From an uncultured Oscillospiraceae bacterium (lineage in GTDB: Bacteria; Bacillota; Clostridia; Oscillospirales; Oscillospiraceae): a stretch of 64,000 nt of DNA. The stretch spans positions 93,202 to 157,201 of the forward strand of contig CAKTQV010000005.1 in NCBI GenBank assembly GCA_934597255.1. Direction: 5' to 3'. The translations under genes were made by a program, and so were the position numbers. The notes beneath the pieces were generated by a model. It ran no database searches and had not been told where the DNA came from. It saw only the letters and a list, made by a program, of their open reading frames with translations. Shown here piece by piece: positions 1-8,192 of this stretch (its first letter is position 1; the number at the start of each line of letters is the position of its first letter).

Positions 1-297
1 CTCGCCGACATAGAAGTTGCGGCTGAACGAACCGGAGAAACGCTCGCGGCGGAGATAACGGCCCTTCTTGTCCTTTTCCTCGTTGTCATAGCCGGTCTTG
101 GCGCTGACGGTCAGATAGCCGTCCTTAAGCTCGACCTGCATGTCCTCCTTCTTCACGCCGGGCATATCAATGTCCAGCACATAGCCGTCGTCGTGTTCCT
201 GAACGTCGGTCTTCATCAGATCCGCGCGGGGCGCCGGCATACGAGGCGCATCGAAAAAGTCATCAAAGAAATCCTTACCGAAAATAGGCATCAACAT
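1..297 (-). CDS. hsp20: Small heat shock protein, Hsp20/alpha-crystallin family (3' end outside window)
   Basis: ATP-independent holdase chaperone of the cytosol. The 99 visible codons start MLMPIFGKDFFDDFFD and run into the alpha-crystallin domain (DIDMPGVKKEDMQVELKDG, then the basic RRERFSGSF strand region). This matches bacterial Hsp20, usually about 140-150 residues, so roughly a third is missing beyond position 1. The ATG at 297 is preceded by AAGGAG at 9 nt; an in-frame ATG at 291 is a less likely start. Upstream lie a consensus sigma-A promoter and a CIRCE operator, so HrcA heat-shock repression is expected. The reading frame is clear over all visible codons. Confidence 0.93.
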   Translation of the reverse strand, partial: MLMPIFGKDFFDDFFDAPRMPAPRADLMKTDVQEHDDGYVLDIDMPGVKKEDMQVELKDGYLTVSAKTGYDNEEKDKKGRYLRRERFSGSFSRNFYVGE

Positions 298-376
298 ATA
301 TGATCGCTCCTTCCAAAGCTTTGTTCAAATTCCCGGACTTCGGGACATCTCTGTTTTTCCCTCCGTCTGATTGTAT

Positions 377-404
377 TATACCACGATTTTTAGCACTGTC
401 AATA
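377..404 (-). promoter_or_regulatory. Sigma-A promoter of hsp20
   Basis: On the minus strand TTGACA (399-404) and TATAAT (377-382) are separated by 16 bp, both matching consensus. Transcription would start near 370 and give a leader of about 70 nt. The -35 box sits inside the CIRCE dyad, so repressor binding would block polymerase directly. Confidence 0.85.
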
Positions 405-418
405 GGAGAGTGCTAATT
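392..418. promoter_or_regulatory. CIRCE operator (HrcA binding site)
   Basis: Inverted repeat TTAGCACTG-N9-GAGTGCTAA. The CIRCE consensus is TTAGCACTC-N9-GAGTGCTAA, so only one arm position differs and the 9-bp spacer is exact. HrcA uses this site to repress heat-shock genes. Here it overlaps the hsp20 -35 element. The nearest other gene ends at 475 and points the same way, so hsp20 is the only sensible target. Confidence 0.9.
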
Positions 419-474
419 TTTTAAAATTTTTATTTCTTTTGTTCTCCGCTTTATATATTGTGTTGATCGCATTT

Positions 475-1806
475 TCATTCTTCGCCGGTCTCTGTCCCGG
501 CATCCGGCTGCTTCCGCAGCTCCGCGCGCGCGATCTGGTGGCCGCGGACCTCGCGGATATGGATGCGCAGCCCGGCCGCGTCCAGGCAGATATCCTGCGG
601 CCCGTCCTCCGGGATCATGCCGAGCGCGTCGAAAACAAGGCCCGTGAGCGTATCGTGCTCCCGCACCCCGAGATCCACGCCCAGCGCCCTCTCAATGTCG
701 TCGAGCGCCGCGTTCCCCGCCGTCTCCAGACTTCCGTCCGCCCGCTTCCGGATCACCGGCTCGTTCCCGGCGCCTTCGTCAAACGCGCCCACGAGCTGCC
801 CGATCAGGTCGTTGAGCGTAACGATTCCGACCATGCCCCCATACTCATCCAGCACCACGGCCATGCCGCTTCTCCCGCTCCGCATATTGCGGAAAAGCAC
901 GTCCGCCTTCACGCTTTCCGGCACAAAATAGGCCGGCTTCACCGCGGCGGCCAGGACGCTTTCACGGCTTTTGTCGTTCAGGCGGAAATAATCCCGCGCA
1001 TCCAGTATGCCGATCACCTTATCCGGAGAATCCTCGCAGACCGGGTAGCGCGTGTGGCGCGTTCCGTGGATGGTCGCCTCCCAGGTGTCCATCGGCTCGT
1101 CAAGCCACAGCAGGTCTACCTCCGTCCGATGCGTGGCGATCTCCCCGGCCGTGAGATCGTCAAATTCAAACACATTCTGAATAAAGGTCTGCTCCTCGCG
1201 GTCAATGCCGCCCTGTTCCCCGCTGGCCTCCACCATCATGCGGATGTCCGCCTCGCCCGGCGTTTCATTTATCTCCCCCGGATCGACGCCCAGCAGCCGC
1301 AAAACGGCGTTCGTCGACACGGAGAGCAGCCATACGATGGGCGCAAAAAGCCTGGATATCGCCGTGATAACGCCGGACACGCCCAGGGCGACCGCCTCGG
1401 CGTTTTTCATGGCGATGCGCTTGGGCACAAGCTCGCCGAAGATCAGCGTGAAATAGGACAGTATCAGCGTGATGACGACGACGGCGATCGCCTCCAGCGT
1501 CCCTCTGGACGCGCCGACGCCCAGGCCGATCAGCCAGTCGGCCAGCCGGCCGGAAAAATTCTCGGCGGCAAAGGCGCTGCCCAGAAAGCCCGACAGCGTG
1601 ATAGCCACCTGTATGGTCGCCAGAAATTTTTCCGGCTGCGCCATCAGCCGTCCGAGCCGCCGCGCCTTTTTGCTTCCCTCCGCGCCGAGCTTTTCAACGC
1701 GAAGCGCGTTGGCCGACAGCACGGCGATCTCCGCGCAGGCAAACACCGCGTTGAGTAAAATGAGCACAAGCTGTAAAAGCAGCATCCATCCGATCGAGTT
1801 TTTCAA
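475..1806 (-). CDS. CNNM/CBS-domain membrane protein of the CorC/HlyC family (hemolysin-like, ion transport)
   Basis: Probable divalent-cation (Mg/Co) transport or sensing protein of the cytoplasmic membrane. The 443-residue product has an N-terminal CNNM (DUF21) domain with several hydrophobic segments (AEIAVLSANALRVEKL; SYFTLIFGELVPKRIAM). A CBS pair lies at about 215-340 (HTRYPVCEDSPDKVIGIL; VVLDEYGGMVGIVTLNDLIG), followed by a CorC/HlyC C-terminal domain. The frame is open further upstream, but I place the start at TTG 1806: AGGAAAGGAAAT precedes it, the next residues are the expected hydrophobic N terminus, and the stop of a small leader ORF overlaps it. A consensus promoter lies at 1974-2002. 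Confidence 0.85.
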   Translation of the reverse strand: MKNSIGWMLLLQLVLILLNAVFACAEIAVLSANALRVEKLGAEGSKKARRLGRLMAQPEKFLATIQVAITLSGFLGSAFAAENFSGRLADWLIGLGVGASRGTLEAIAVVVITLILSYFTLIFGELVPKRIAMKNAEAVALGVSGVITAISRLFAPIVWLLSVSTNAVLRLLGVDPGEINETPGEADIRMMVEASGEQGGIDREEQTFIQNVFEFDDLTAGEIATHRTEVDLLWLDEPMDTWEATIHGTRHTRYPVCEDSPDKVIGILDARDYFRLNDKSRESVLAAAVKPAYFVPESVKADVLFRNMRSGRSGMAVVLDEYGGMVGIVTLNDLIGQLVGAFDEGAGNEPVIRKRADGSLETAGNAALDDIERALGVDLGVREHDTLTGLVFDALGMIPEDGPQDICLDAAGLRIHIREVRGHQIARAELRKQPDAGTETGEE

Positions 1807-1946
1807 CAAGATTTCCTTTCCTGCGCAAACGCGCAAAGGCACGGCCTGTACGCGATCGCACAAGCCATGCCTTTTATTCTTTTTCTTTCTGTTATTTTCT
1901 GATTTCGGTTTCGTTCAGGGTCCGCGTCGCCGCTGTCGGTATCCAT
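1803..1946 (-). CDS. Possible 47-residue leader ORF upstream of the CNNM gene
   Basis: An ATG at 1946 follows GGGAGG at 5 nt and opens 47 codons (MDTDSGDADPERNRNQ, then a basic stretch and a Cys-containing tail). It ends in a TGA that overlaps the TTG start of the CNNM gene, the usual geometry of translational coupling. It lies just downstream of a consensus promoter, so it would be the first ORF of that transcript. I recognise no family. It may be a regulatory upstream ORF or simply an open leader. Confidence 0.35.
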   Translation of the reverse strand: MDTDSGDADPERNRNQKITERKRIKGMACAIAYRPCLCAFAQERKSC

Positions 1947-1973
1947 TGCATCCTCCCGGGCGTAATTGCGCCC

Positions 1974-2002
1974 ATTATACGGGGCGCGGCTCCTTCTGTC
2001 AA
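1974..2002 (-). promoter_or_regulatory. Consensus sigma-A promoter for the CNNM transcript
   Basis: TTGACA (1997-2002) and TATAAT (1974-1979) on the minus strand, with an exact 17-bp spacer. It lies at the 3' edge of the preceding reductase gene, whose stop is at 2006. The CNNM gene therefore does not depend on read-through. The leader is about 160 nt long and holds the small ORF at 1803-1946. Confidence 0.85.
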
Positions 2003-2005
2003 GAC

Positions 2006-3997
2006 CTACAGCCGGCAGCCCAGCTCGCAGCCGGCAGCGATGGCGTCGATGGCACGTCCGGGCCGCACCGCGTTTCCGATGCGGTGAACAGGCATCCGCT
2101 CCGCCAGCGCCGCATACAGCCGCTCGTCCGCCTCCGTGCCCGGACATACGACCACGGCCTCGCACGGCCAGAGCCACTCGGCCGTCAGAACGCCCTCCTC
2201 CTCGACGCACACGACCTCCGTCCGGCCGAAGATGCGCGCGCCGAACGCGGCCAGGTCGGCATAGACCGGCCAGGCGATGCCCGGCTCATAGCCCGCGCCG
2301 GGCTTGCCCCGCTCGAACACGGCCACCTCGCGCGCGGAGTGGGCCACCATGGCGTGCAGCCGCTCGTCCGGTTCCACGCCGTACCGCAGCAGCCAGCGCA
2401 GCGTCTCGTCGGAGTACGCGCCGTCGAACGCGAGCCACCGCGCCGTTTCCATGCCCACGAAGCTCCCGCCGATCACCGCCACGCGCGGCGGCAGCACCGG
2501 CTTTTCCCGCACAAGACGCTCCATCGTCCAGACGCGGCCCTCATCCATCCGTATATCCAGCGTCACCGGCTTGTAGTCCCGGCCGTTCGCCAGCACCAGC
2601 TCGTCAAAGCCGCCGTCCGCGACCGACTCCGCCGTCGCCTCCCGGCCCAGCACAAGCGTCACGTCCGACTCCGCCAGACGCCGCGCGTACCAGTCCACCA
2701 GCTCGCCCAGCATCTCCCGGTGCGGCAGCTCCCGCGCCAGCCGGAGCTGTCCGCCCAGCGCGTCCGACCGCTCCCACAGCGTCACGGCATGGCCGCGCTC
2801 CGCCGCGCGAAGCGCGCATTCCATCCCGGCCGGCCCGCCGCCGACGACCAGAACGCGCCTGGGCCGCTCCGTTTTCTCCGGCCGCAGCTCATGCTCCCGG
2901 CCGGCCAGACCGTTCGACAGGCAGCGGATGGGCTTTTCAAAAAACGTCCCCGCCAGGCACCCCTGGTTGCAGGACACGCAGGGACGTATCTTCTCCGGCG
3001 TGCCGGCCCGGATGTATTTCGGATAGTCCGGCTCCGCCACGAGCGCGCGCCCCATGGCTACCATGTCGCAGCTTCCCAGCGCCACAGCGCGCTCCGCCAG
3101 CCGCGGGCGGCTCATGCGATTGGCCATGGCCACCTTCATGCCCGTTTCCCTCCGGGTCTGCGCCGCCAGATACTCCATCGCCCCGAAGGGCATCTCCTCC
3201 GTAAGCTGCGGCGTGCGGCTCTCGTGCCAGCCGCCGGTCATATCCAGCAGGTCGATCCCGGCCCCGGCGGCCAGTCTGGCGAAGGCCAGCGCCTCGTCCG
3301 AACCGCCGGCCTCCGGCACCAGCGTGTGCCCCGACCAGCGCAGCAGCAGCGTGTAATCGTCGCCCACGGCCGCGCGCACGGCGCGGATGACCTCCAGAGG
3401 GAAGCGGCAGCGGTTGGCGAAGCTGCCCCCGTATTCGTCCTCGCGCCGGTTCGTCAGCGGCGAGAGAAACTGGCTGATGAGATAGCCGGCGCTCGCGGAT
3501 ATCTCCACGGCGTCAAAGCCGGCCTCCCGCGCCCGCCGCGCCCCCTCGGCCCACGCACGGACGACCGCATCGATCTCCTCGGCGGTCATGGCCCGGGCCG
3601 TCTCCTTCGTAAACGGCGTGTACACCGCGCTCGGCGCGATGGCGCCCTTTCCGTCGGGCACGCCGTCGGAGGCGAGATAGCGCCCGGCGTGGTAAAGCTG
3701 CACCGCCGCGGGACAGCCGCGCGCGCGCATCCCGGCCGTAAAGCTCTGCCAGGGCTTGATGAAGCGGTCGTCCGACAGGCTCATGCAGCTCGGCCGCGCG
3801 CCCTTTTCATCAAAGCGGCACGCCCCGACCACGATCAGTCCCGCGCCGCCCTCGGCCCGCCGCCAGTAAAATTCGTTGAAGCGCTCGCTCGGCCCGCCGT
3901 TTTCGGGATAAAGCGTGTGCATCGCCGGCATGAGTATGCGGTTTTTCAGCGTGAGCGCGCCGACCCGGACGGGGCTTGAAAGCTGGGGAAATTGCAT
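2006..3997 (-). CDS. NADH:flavin oxidoreductase, Old Yellow Enzyme/2,4-dienoyl-CoA reductase type (FMN, 4Fe-4S, FAD)
   Basis: Predicted cytosolic enoate/dienoyl-type reductase passing electrons NAD(P)H-FAD-4Fe-4S-FMN to an activated C=C bond. It has 663 residues, normal for the family. The N-terminal TIM barrel carries GYLISQFLSPLTNRREDEYG near the active site. The cluster is Cys340-x2-Cys343-x3-Cys347-x11-Cys359, the canonical spacing. The FAD Rossmann motif is VLVVGGGPAGMECAL. The start ATG has AAAGGAG at 8 nt. It stands alone between prfB and the CNNM gene. It differs from the three paralogues at 35.6-52.5 kb, which have a shorter cysteine spacing. The substrate is unknown; known relatives act on bile-acid, cinnamate, steroid and flavonoid compounds. 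Confidence 0.88.
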   Translation of the reverse strand: MQFPQLSSPVRVGALTLKNRILMPAMHTLYPENGGPSERFNEFYWRRAEGGAGLIVVGACRFDEKGARPSCMSLSDDRFIKPWQSFTAGMRARGCPAAVQLYHAGRYLASDGVPDGKGAIAPSAVYTPFTKETARAMTAEEIDAVVRAWAEGARRAREAGFDAVEISASAGYLISQFLSPLTNRREDEYGGSFANRCRFPLEVIRAVRAAVGDDYTLLLRWSGHTLVPEAGGSDEALAFARLAAGAGIDLLDMTGGWHESRTPQLTEEMPFGAMEYLAAQTRRETGMKVAMANRMSRPRLAERAVALGSCDMVAMGRALVAEPDYPKYIRAGTPEKIRPCVSCNQGCLAGTFFEKPIRCLSNGLAGREHELRPEKTERPRRVLVVGGGPAGMECALRAAERGHAVTLWERSDALGGQLRLARELPHREMLGELVDWYARRLAESDVTLVLGREATAESVADGGFDELVLANGRDYKPVTLDIRMDEGRVWTMERLVREKPVLPPRVAVIGGSFVGMETARWLAFDGAYSDETLRWLLRYGVEPDERLHAMVAHSAREVAVFERGKPGAGYEPGIAWPVYADLAAFGARIFGRTEVVCVEEEGVLTAEWLWPCEAVVVCPGTEADERLYAALAERMPVHRIGNAVRPGRAIDAIAAGCELGCRL

Positions 3998-4057
3998 GAT
4001 CGTTCTCCTTTATGCGCACAAAGGGGGCCGTGCCGCGGCACCGACCCCCAGACGTGT

Positions 4058-5173
4058 TTATTTTGCGGCCTTCATCGCCAGATAGGCGTTGATGAAGCCG
4101 TCGATATCGCCGTCCATGACGTTCTGGATGTTGCCGTTTTCATAGCCGGTGCGCGTGTCCTTGGCCAGCGTGTAGGGCATGAACACATACGAGCGTATCT
4201 GGCTGCCCCATTCGATCTTCATCTGCACGCCCTTGATGTCCTCGATCTTTTCCAGATGCTCGCGCTCCTTGATCTCGGCCAGACGCGCGCGCAGCATCTG
4301 CTTGCAGTTTTCGAGGTTCTGGAAGTGGCTGCGCTCGACCTGGCTGGACACCACGATGCCCGTCGGGATATGGGTCAGACGAACGGCGGAGGAGGTCTTG
4401 TTGACCTTCTGTCCGCCGGCGCCGGACGAGCGGTAAACGTCCATTTTGATCTCGTCGTCGCGCAGCTCGATCTCGCCGGCATCCTCGATCTCGGGCATGA
4501 CCTCCACGGCGGCAAAGCTCGTGTGGCGGCGGCCGGAGGCGTCGTACGGGCTGATGCGCACAAGGCGGTGAACGCCGTGCTCGCTTTTGAGGAAGCCGTA
4601 GGCGTTTTCGCCCTCGATCTTGATGGTGGCGGATTTGATGCCGGCCTCTTCGCCGTCCTGCCAGTCCATGAGCGTGTACTTGTAGCCGTGGCGGTCGGAC
4701 CACATGGTGTACATGCGATAGAGCATCTGCGTCCAGTCCTGCGCCTCGGTGCCGCCGGCGCCGGCGTGGAAGGTGAGGATGGCGTTGTTCGCGTCGTATT
4801 CGCCGGTCAGCAGCGTGGACAGGCGCGTGGCCTCCAGCTCGGCGGAGAACTTTTCAAAGCCCTCCCGCAGCTCCGGCAGCATGCTCTCGTCGTCCTCCTC
4901 CAGCGCCATCTCGCAGATGGTATAAAGATCCTCCCAGCTCGTCTCCAGCTTCTGATAGCCCTCGACCTTGTGCTGCAGCGTGCGCAACCGCTTCTGCGCC
5001 GCCTGCGAGCGCGCCAGATCGTTCCAGTAGCCCTCGGAGGCGCTCTCGGCCTCGAGCTTTTCGATCTCGTTTTTCGCATCGTCCAGCCGCAGCGCGTCCC
5101 GCAGTTCGGTCAGCGTGGGCTTGAGATTGTTGAGCTTTCCTTTATATTCTTCAAATTCCAGCAAGTGCAACAC
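4058..5173 (-). CDS. prfB: Peptide chain release factor 2
   Basis: Recognises UGA and UAA stop codons and triggers peptide release. It has 371 residues with the catalytic GGQ at 253-255 (SSGAGGQKVNKT). The stop-codon recognition tripeptide, SPF in most RF2 proteins, reads Ser208-Pro209-Tyr210 here (ISPYDASGRRHTSF). The start is GTG 5173 with AGGAAAGG upstream; an ATG two bases further on is out of frame and stops after about 20 codons. The gene is in one frame, without the programmed +1 frameshift (CTT TGA) found in many prfB genes, so that autoregulation is absent. It has its own promoter at 5199-5227. Confidence 0.95.
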   Translation of the reverse strand: MLHLLEFEEYKGKLNNLKPTLTELRDALRLDDAKNEIEKLEAESASEGYWNDLARSQAAQKRLRTLQHKVEGYQKLETSWEDLYTICEMALEEDDESMLPELREGFEKFSAELEATRLSTLLTGEYDANNAILTFHAGAGGTEAQDWTQMLYRMYTMWSDRHGYKYTLMDWQDGEEAGIKSATIKIEGENAYGFLKSEHGVHRLVRISPYDASGRRHTSFAAVEVMPEIEDAGEIELRDDEIKMDVYRSSGAGGQKVNKTSSAVRLTHIPTGIVVSSQVERSHFQNLENCKQMLRARLAEIKEREHLEKIEDIKGVQMKIEWGSQIRSYVFMPYTLAKDTRTGYENGNIQNVMDGDIDGFINAYLAMKAAK

Positions 5174-5198
5174 ATACCTTTCCTATTTTAACTTTTTT

Positions 5199-5227
5199 AT
5201 TATAATCAAAAACCGCCCGCCTGTAAA
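5199..5227 (-). promoter_or_regulatory. Promoter of prfB
   Basis: On the minus strand TTTACA (5222-5227), a 17-bp spacer and TATAAT (5199-5204). It lies back to back with the rightward prs promoter. Confidence 0.75.
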
Positions 5228-5264
5228 GAGCGATTTAGCCGCGCAGGAAAATTGCGGAAAGCAC

Positions 5265-5293
5265 TTTTCATCGGCGCGGCACTTTGTTATAAT
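5265..5293 (+). promoter_or_regulatory. Promoter of the prs-pth-glg unit
   Basis: TTTTCA (5265-5270), a 17-bp spacer and TATAAT (5288-5293), giving a leader of about 50 nt before prs. The -35 box is weak and the -10 is perfect. Confidence 0.65.
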
Positions 5294-5348
5294 CAGACTG
5301 TAATAAAATATAGACCTGGGAACCGACCAGGGGTTGAGGAGAAAAGAC

Positions 5349-6311
5349 ATGATCACACATGGCAAGGAAATCAAGATCTTCACCGGCAACGCCAATCCCT
5401 CGCTGGCAAACGACATCTGCCGCAGCCTGTCCAAAAATCTTGGCAACGCGGTCTGCACCCACTTTGCCGACGGCGAATGCTCCGTTTCCGTGTACGAGCC
5501 CGTCCGCGGCGCGGACGTGTTCCTCGTGCAGCCCACCTGCGGCCCCGTCAATGACAACCTGATGGAGCTGCTCGTTATGACCGACGCCATGCGCCGCGCC
5601 TCCGCCGGCCGTATCACCGCCGTCATCCCCTATTTCGGCTATGCCCGGCAGGACCGCAAGGCCAAGAGCCGCGACCCCATCAGCGCCAAGCTCGTGGCGA
5701 ACCTCATTACCATCGCGGGCGCTGACCGCGTGCTGACCATGGATCTGCACGCCGCACAGATCCAGGGCTTTTTCGACATCCCCGTGGACAACCTGCAGGG
5801 CGGTCTGATCTTCGCCGACCACTTCCTCAAGCGCTTCGGCCACGGCTGCGAGGATCTGGTCGTCGTCTCGCCGGACGTCGGCAGCGTCGCCCGCTCGCGC
5901 ACCTTCGCCATGAAGCTCGGCACCGGCCTGGCCATCGTGGACAAGCGCCGCGAAAAGGCCAACCAGTCTGAGGTCATGAACCTCATCGGCGACGTGCGTG
6001 ATAAAAACGTCGTCATCCTCGACGACATCGTGGACACGGCCGGCTCTCTGTGCGGCGCGGCCAAGGCCGTCAAGGAAGTCGGCGGCGCGAAGGCCGTTTA
6101 TGCCTGCGCCAGCCACGGCGTTCTGTCCGGCCCCGCGCTCGAGCGCATCGCCCAGAGCGATCTGGAGGAGCTGATCCTGCTCGACACCATCCCCTATCCG
6201 CAGGGAAAGCCCGCCGTGGACAAGATCCATTATCTCAGCGTGGCCAACGTTTTTGCCGAGGCCATCGAGCGCATCTACGAGGATCTGTCCCTCGCGTCCA
6301 TGTTCGAGTAA
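5349..6311 (+). CDS. prs: Ribose-phosphate pyrophosphokinase (PRPP synthetase)
   Basis: Makes PRPP from ribose 5-phosphate and ATP for nucleotide, histidine and tryptophan synthesis, in the cytosol. It has 320 residues, the usual length. Visible are the ATP/ribose region (YARQDRKAKSRDPISAKLVA), the PRPP-binding loop VVILDDIVDTAGSLCGAA, and FDIPVDNLQG. The start is ATG 5349 with GAGGAG upstream, rather than the in-frame TTG 15 nt earlier that falls within that ribosome site. The gene heads a rightward unit with pth 66 nt downstream. Confidence 0.95.
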   Translation: MITHGKEIKIFTGNANPSLANDICRSLSKNLGNAVCTHFADGECSVSVYEPVRGADVFLVQPTCGPVNDNLMELLVMTDAMRRASAGRITAVIPYFGYARQDRKAKSRDPISAKLVANLITIAGADRVLTMDLHAAQIQGFFDIPVDNLQGGLIFADHFLKRFGHGCEDLVVVSPDVGSVARSRTFAMKLGTGLAIVDKRREKANQSEVMNLIGDVRDKNVVILDDIVDTAGSLCGAAKAVKEVGGAKAVYACASHGVLSGPALERIAQSDLEELILLDTIPYPQGKPAVDKIHYLSVANVFAEAIERIYEDLSLASMFE

Positions 6312-6377
6312 CGACCACTGTCCGCGCCGGCCGCCGAAAACGGCCGGCACGGCGCATAAAGCAAGGAAGTGCCCAAT

Positions 6378-6968
6378 ATGCTCTTTAACAGCGGCGGCGT
6401 GCAGTGGATCGCCGTCTTTCTCGGCAACCCTGGCCCCCGCTACAGCGGCACGCGCCACAACGCCGGCTTTCTCGCGGCGGACGAGCTGGAGAAAAAGCTC
6501 GGCGTGCGCATCGACCGGCTGCGCTTCCGCGCGCTGACCGGCCGGGCCGTCGTCGGCGGGCAGTCCGTTCTTCTGATGAAGCCGCAGACGTATATGAACC
6601 TGTCCGGCGAGGCCGTCGGACAGGCCGCCCGCTTTTTCAAGCTCCCGCCGGAGCGCGTGCTCGTCGTGTCCGACGAGATCGCCCTGCCGCCCGGTGCGCT
6701 GCGCGTGCGCACGAAGGGCTCCGCCGGCGGCCACAACGGCCTGAAAAACATCATCGCCCATCTCGGCTCGGATCAGTTCCCCCGTATCCGCATCGGCGTA
6801 GGCGCCCCGCCGCACGGCGGCGCGGAGCAGGCGGACTGGGTCCTCGGCGTGCCGAAAAACGAGGACGCCGAAGCCTTTGCCGGGGCGGTACAGCGTGCGG
6901 CGGACGCCGTGTGTGACTACATCGAAAACGGCCCGGAGCACGCCATGAGCCATTTCAACCGAAGCTGA
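6378..6968 (+). CDS. pth: Peptidyl-tRNA hydrolase
   Basis: Cleaves peptidyl-tRNA released from stalled ribosomes and recycles the tRNA. The 196-residue product has the Pth signatures GNPGPRYSGTRHNAGF (with the catalytic His), MKPQTYMNLSGEAV and GSAGGHNGLKNI. The conserved catalytic Asp is in VVSDEIALPPG, where most relatives have HDELDLP. I chose ATG 6378 with AAGGAAG at 8 nt, not the GTG at 6369 that lies within the ribosome site. It follows prs and precedes glgC by 24 nt. Confidence 0.94.
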   Translation: MLFNSGGVQWIAVFLGNPGPRYSGTRHNAGFLAADELEKKLGVRIDRLRFRALTGRAVVGGQSVLLMKPQTYMNLSGEAVGQAARFFKLPPERVLVVSDEIALPPGALRVRTKGSAGGHNGLKNIIAHLGSDQFPRIRIGVGAPPHGGAEQADWVLGVPKNEDAEAFAGAVQRAADAVCDYIENGPEHAMSHFNRS

Positions 6969-6992
6969 GCACCGAAAGGGAAGGGAGACGCC

Positions 6993-8192
6993 ATGAAAAA
7001 GGAAATGATCGCCATGCTTCTGGCCGGCGGCCAGGGCTCACGCCTGTATGCGCTGACGGCGGACGCGGCCAAGCCCATCATGCCGTTCGGCGGAAAATAC
7101 CGCATCATCGACTTTCCCCTGTCCAACTGCGCCAACTCCGGCATCGACACCGTCGGCGTGCTGACCCAGTACCGGCCGATGAAGCTCAACTCCTACATCG
7201 GCAGCGGCCAGGCCTGGGATCTCGACGGCTCGGACGGCGGCGTTTACATCCTTCCGCCGTATATGTCCGCCGGGGAACAGGGAAACTGGTTTTCCGGCAC
7301 GGCCAACGCCATTTATCAGAACATTGATTTCGTGGATATGTGGGACCCGGACTACGTTCTCATCCTCTCCGGCGACCACATCTACAAAATGGATTACAGC
7401 GAGATGCTGCGCGCACACAAAGAGCACGGCGCCGCCTGCACCATCGCCGTTCTGCAGGTCAGTCTCAACGACGCCAGACGCTTCGGCATCCTGAACACGG
7501 GTCCGGACGGCTTTGTCTCCGAATTCGAGGAAAAGCCCCAAAGCCCGAAAAGCGACCTGGCCTCGATGGGCATCTATATTTTCAACTGGAAAACGCTGCG
7601 CGCCGCGCTCATCGCGGACGAGGCCGACCCCGCCAGCGACAAGGACTTCGGCAAGAACATCATCCCGAAGCTTCTCGCGCAGGGCGAAAAGCTCTGGCCC
7701 TGGCGCTTTGAGGGCTACTGGCGCGACGTGGGCACCATCGAGAGTCTCTGGGACGCCAACATGGACATGCTCACGCCGGAGCTGATCGGCCTGTTCGACC
7801 CCGGCTGGCCCATTCTCAGCCGCAGTCCCATCCGTCCGCCGCAGCGCATCGGCCCGCAAGCCGTCGTCCGCCACTCCATCGTGACGGAGGGCTGCCGCGT
7901 GGACGGGCTGGTTTCGGCCTGCGTGCTTTCCAATCAGGTCACGGTCGCTCCCGGCGCGCAGGTCGAATACAGCGTGCTCATGCCGGGCGCGCGCGTGGAC
8001 GAGGGCGCCGTGCTTCGCTTCGCCATTGTGGGCGAGGGCGCGCGGATCGGCGCGGGGGCGCAGGTAGGCGCCGGGCCGGACGGCTCGGAGGGCTGGGGCG
8101 TCGCCACCGTCGGCCCGGGCGTGGCCGTGGGCGCAGGCGCCGTCGTGCCGCCGGGCGCAATGCTTTACGGAGATGTGGAGGGGCGGACATGA
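6993..8192 (+). CDS. glgC: Glucose-1-phosphate adenylyltransferase, catalytic subunit
   Basis: Makes ADP-glucose from glucose 1-phosphate and ATP, the committed step of glycogen synthesis. The 399-residue product has the nucleotide-binding AGGQGSRL at about 11-18, the conserved KPIMPFGGKYRIIDFPLSNC, the SGDHIYKMDY metal region, and a C-terminal left-handed beta-helix. GGGAAGGGAG precedes the ATG. It overlaps glgD by ATGA, so the two subunits are probably made together. Confidence 0.95.
   Translation: MKKEMIAMLLAGGQGSRLYALTADAAKPIMPFGGKYRIIDFPLSNCANSGIDTVGVLTQYRPMKLNSYIGSGQAWDLDGSDGGVYILPPYMSAGEQGNWFSGTANAIYQNIDFVDMWDPDYVLILSGDHIYKMDYSEMLRAHKEHGAACTIAVLQVSLNDARRFGILNTGPDGFVSEFEEKPQSPKSDLASMGIYIFNWKTLRAALIADEADPASDKDFGKNIIPKLLAQGEKLWPWRFEGYWRDVGTIESLWDANMDMLTPELIGLFDPGWPILSRSPIRPPQRIGPQAVVRHSIVTEGCRVDGLVSACVLSNQVTVAPGAQVEYSVLMPGARVDEGAVLRFAIVGEGARIGAGAQVGAGPDGSEGWGVATVGPGVAVGAGAVVPPGAMLYGDVEGRT

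Noticed and set aside
439..1758. Long plus-strand open frame opposite the CNNM gene
   Set aside because: It is the GC-rich antisense shadow of a well-conserved gene; its translation is rich in Arg, His and Pro, without any recognisable domain or ribosome site.
1469..3979. An 836-codon plus-strand open frame
   Set aside because: It runs antisense to the OYE-type reductase and part of the CNNM gene; the composition is that of an antisense shadow.
5094..5175. Programmed frameshift at the start of prfB
   Set aside because: No CTT TGA slip site exists; the full RF2 sequence is in one frame from GTG 5173, and the ATG two bases upstream opens an unrelated short frame.
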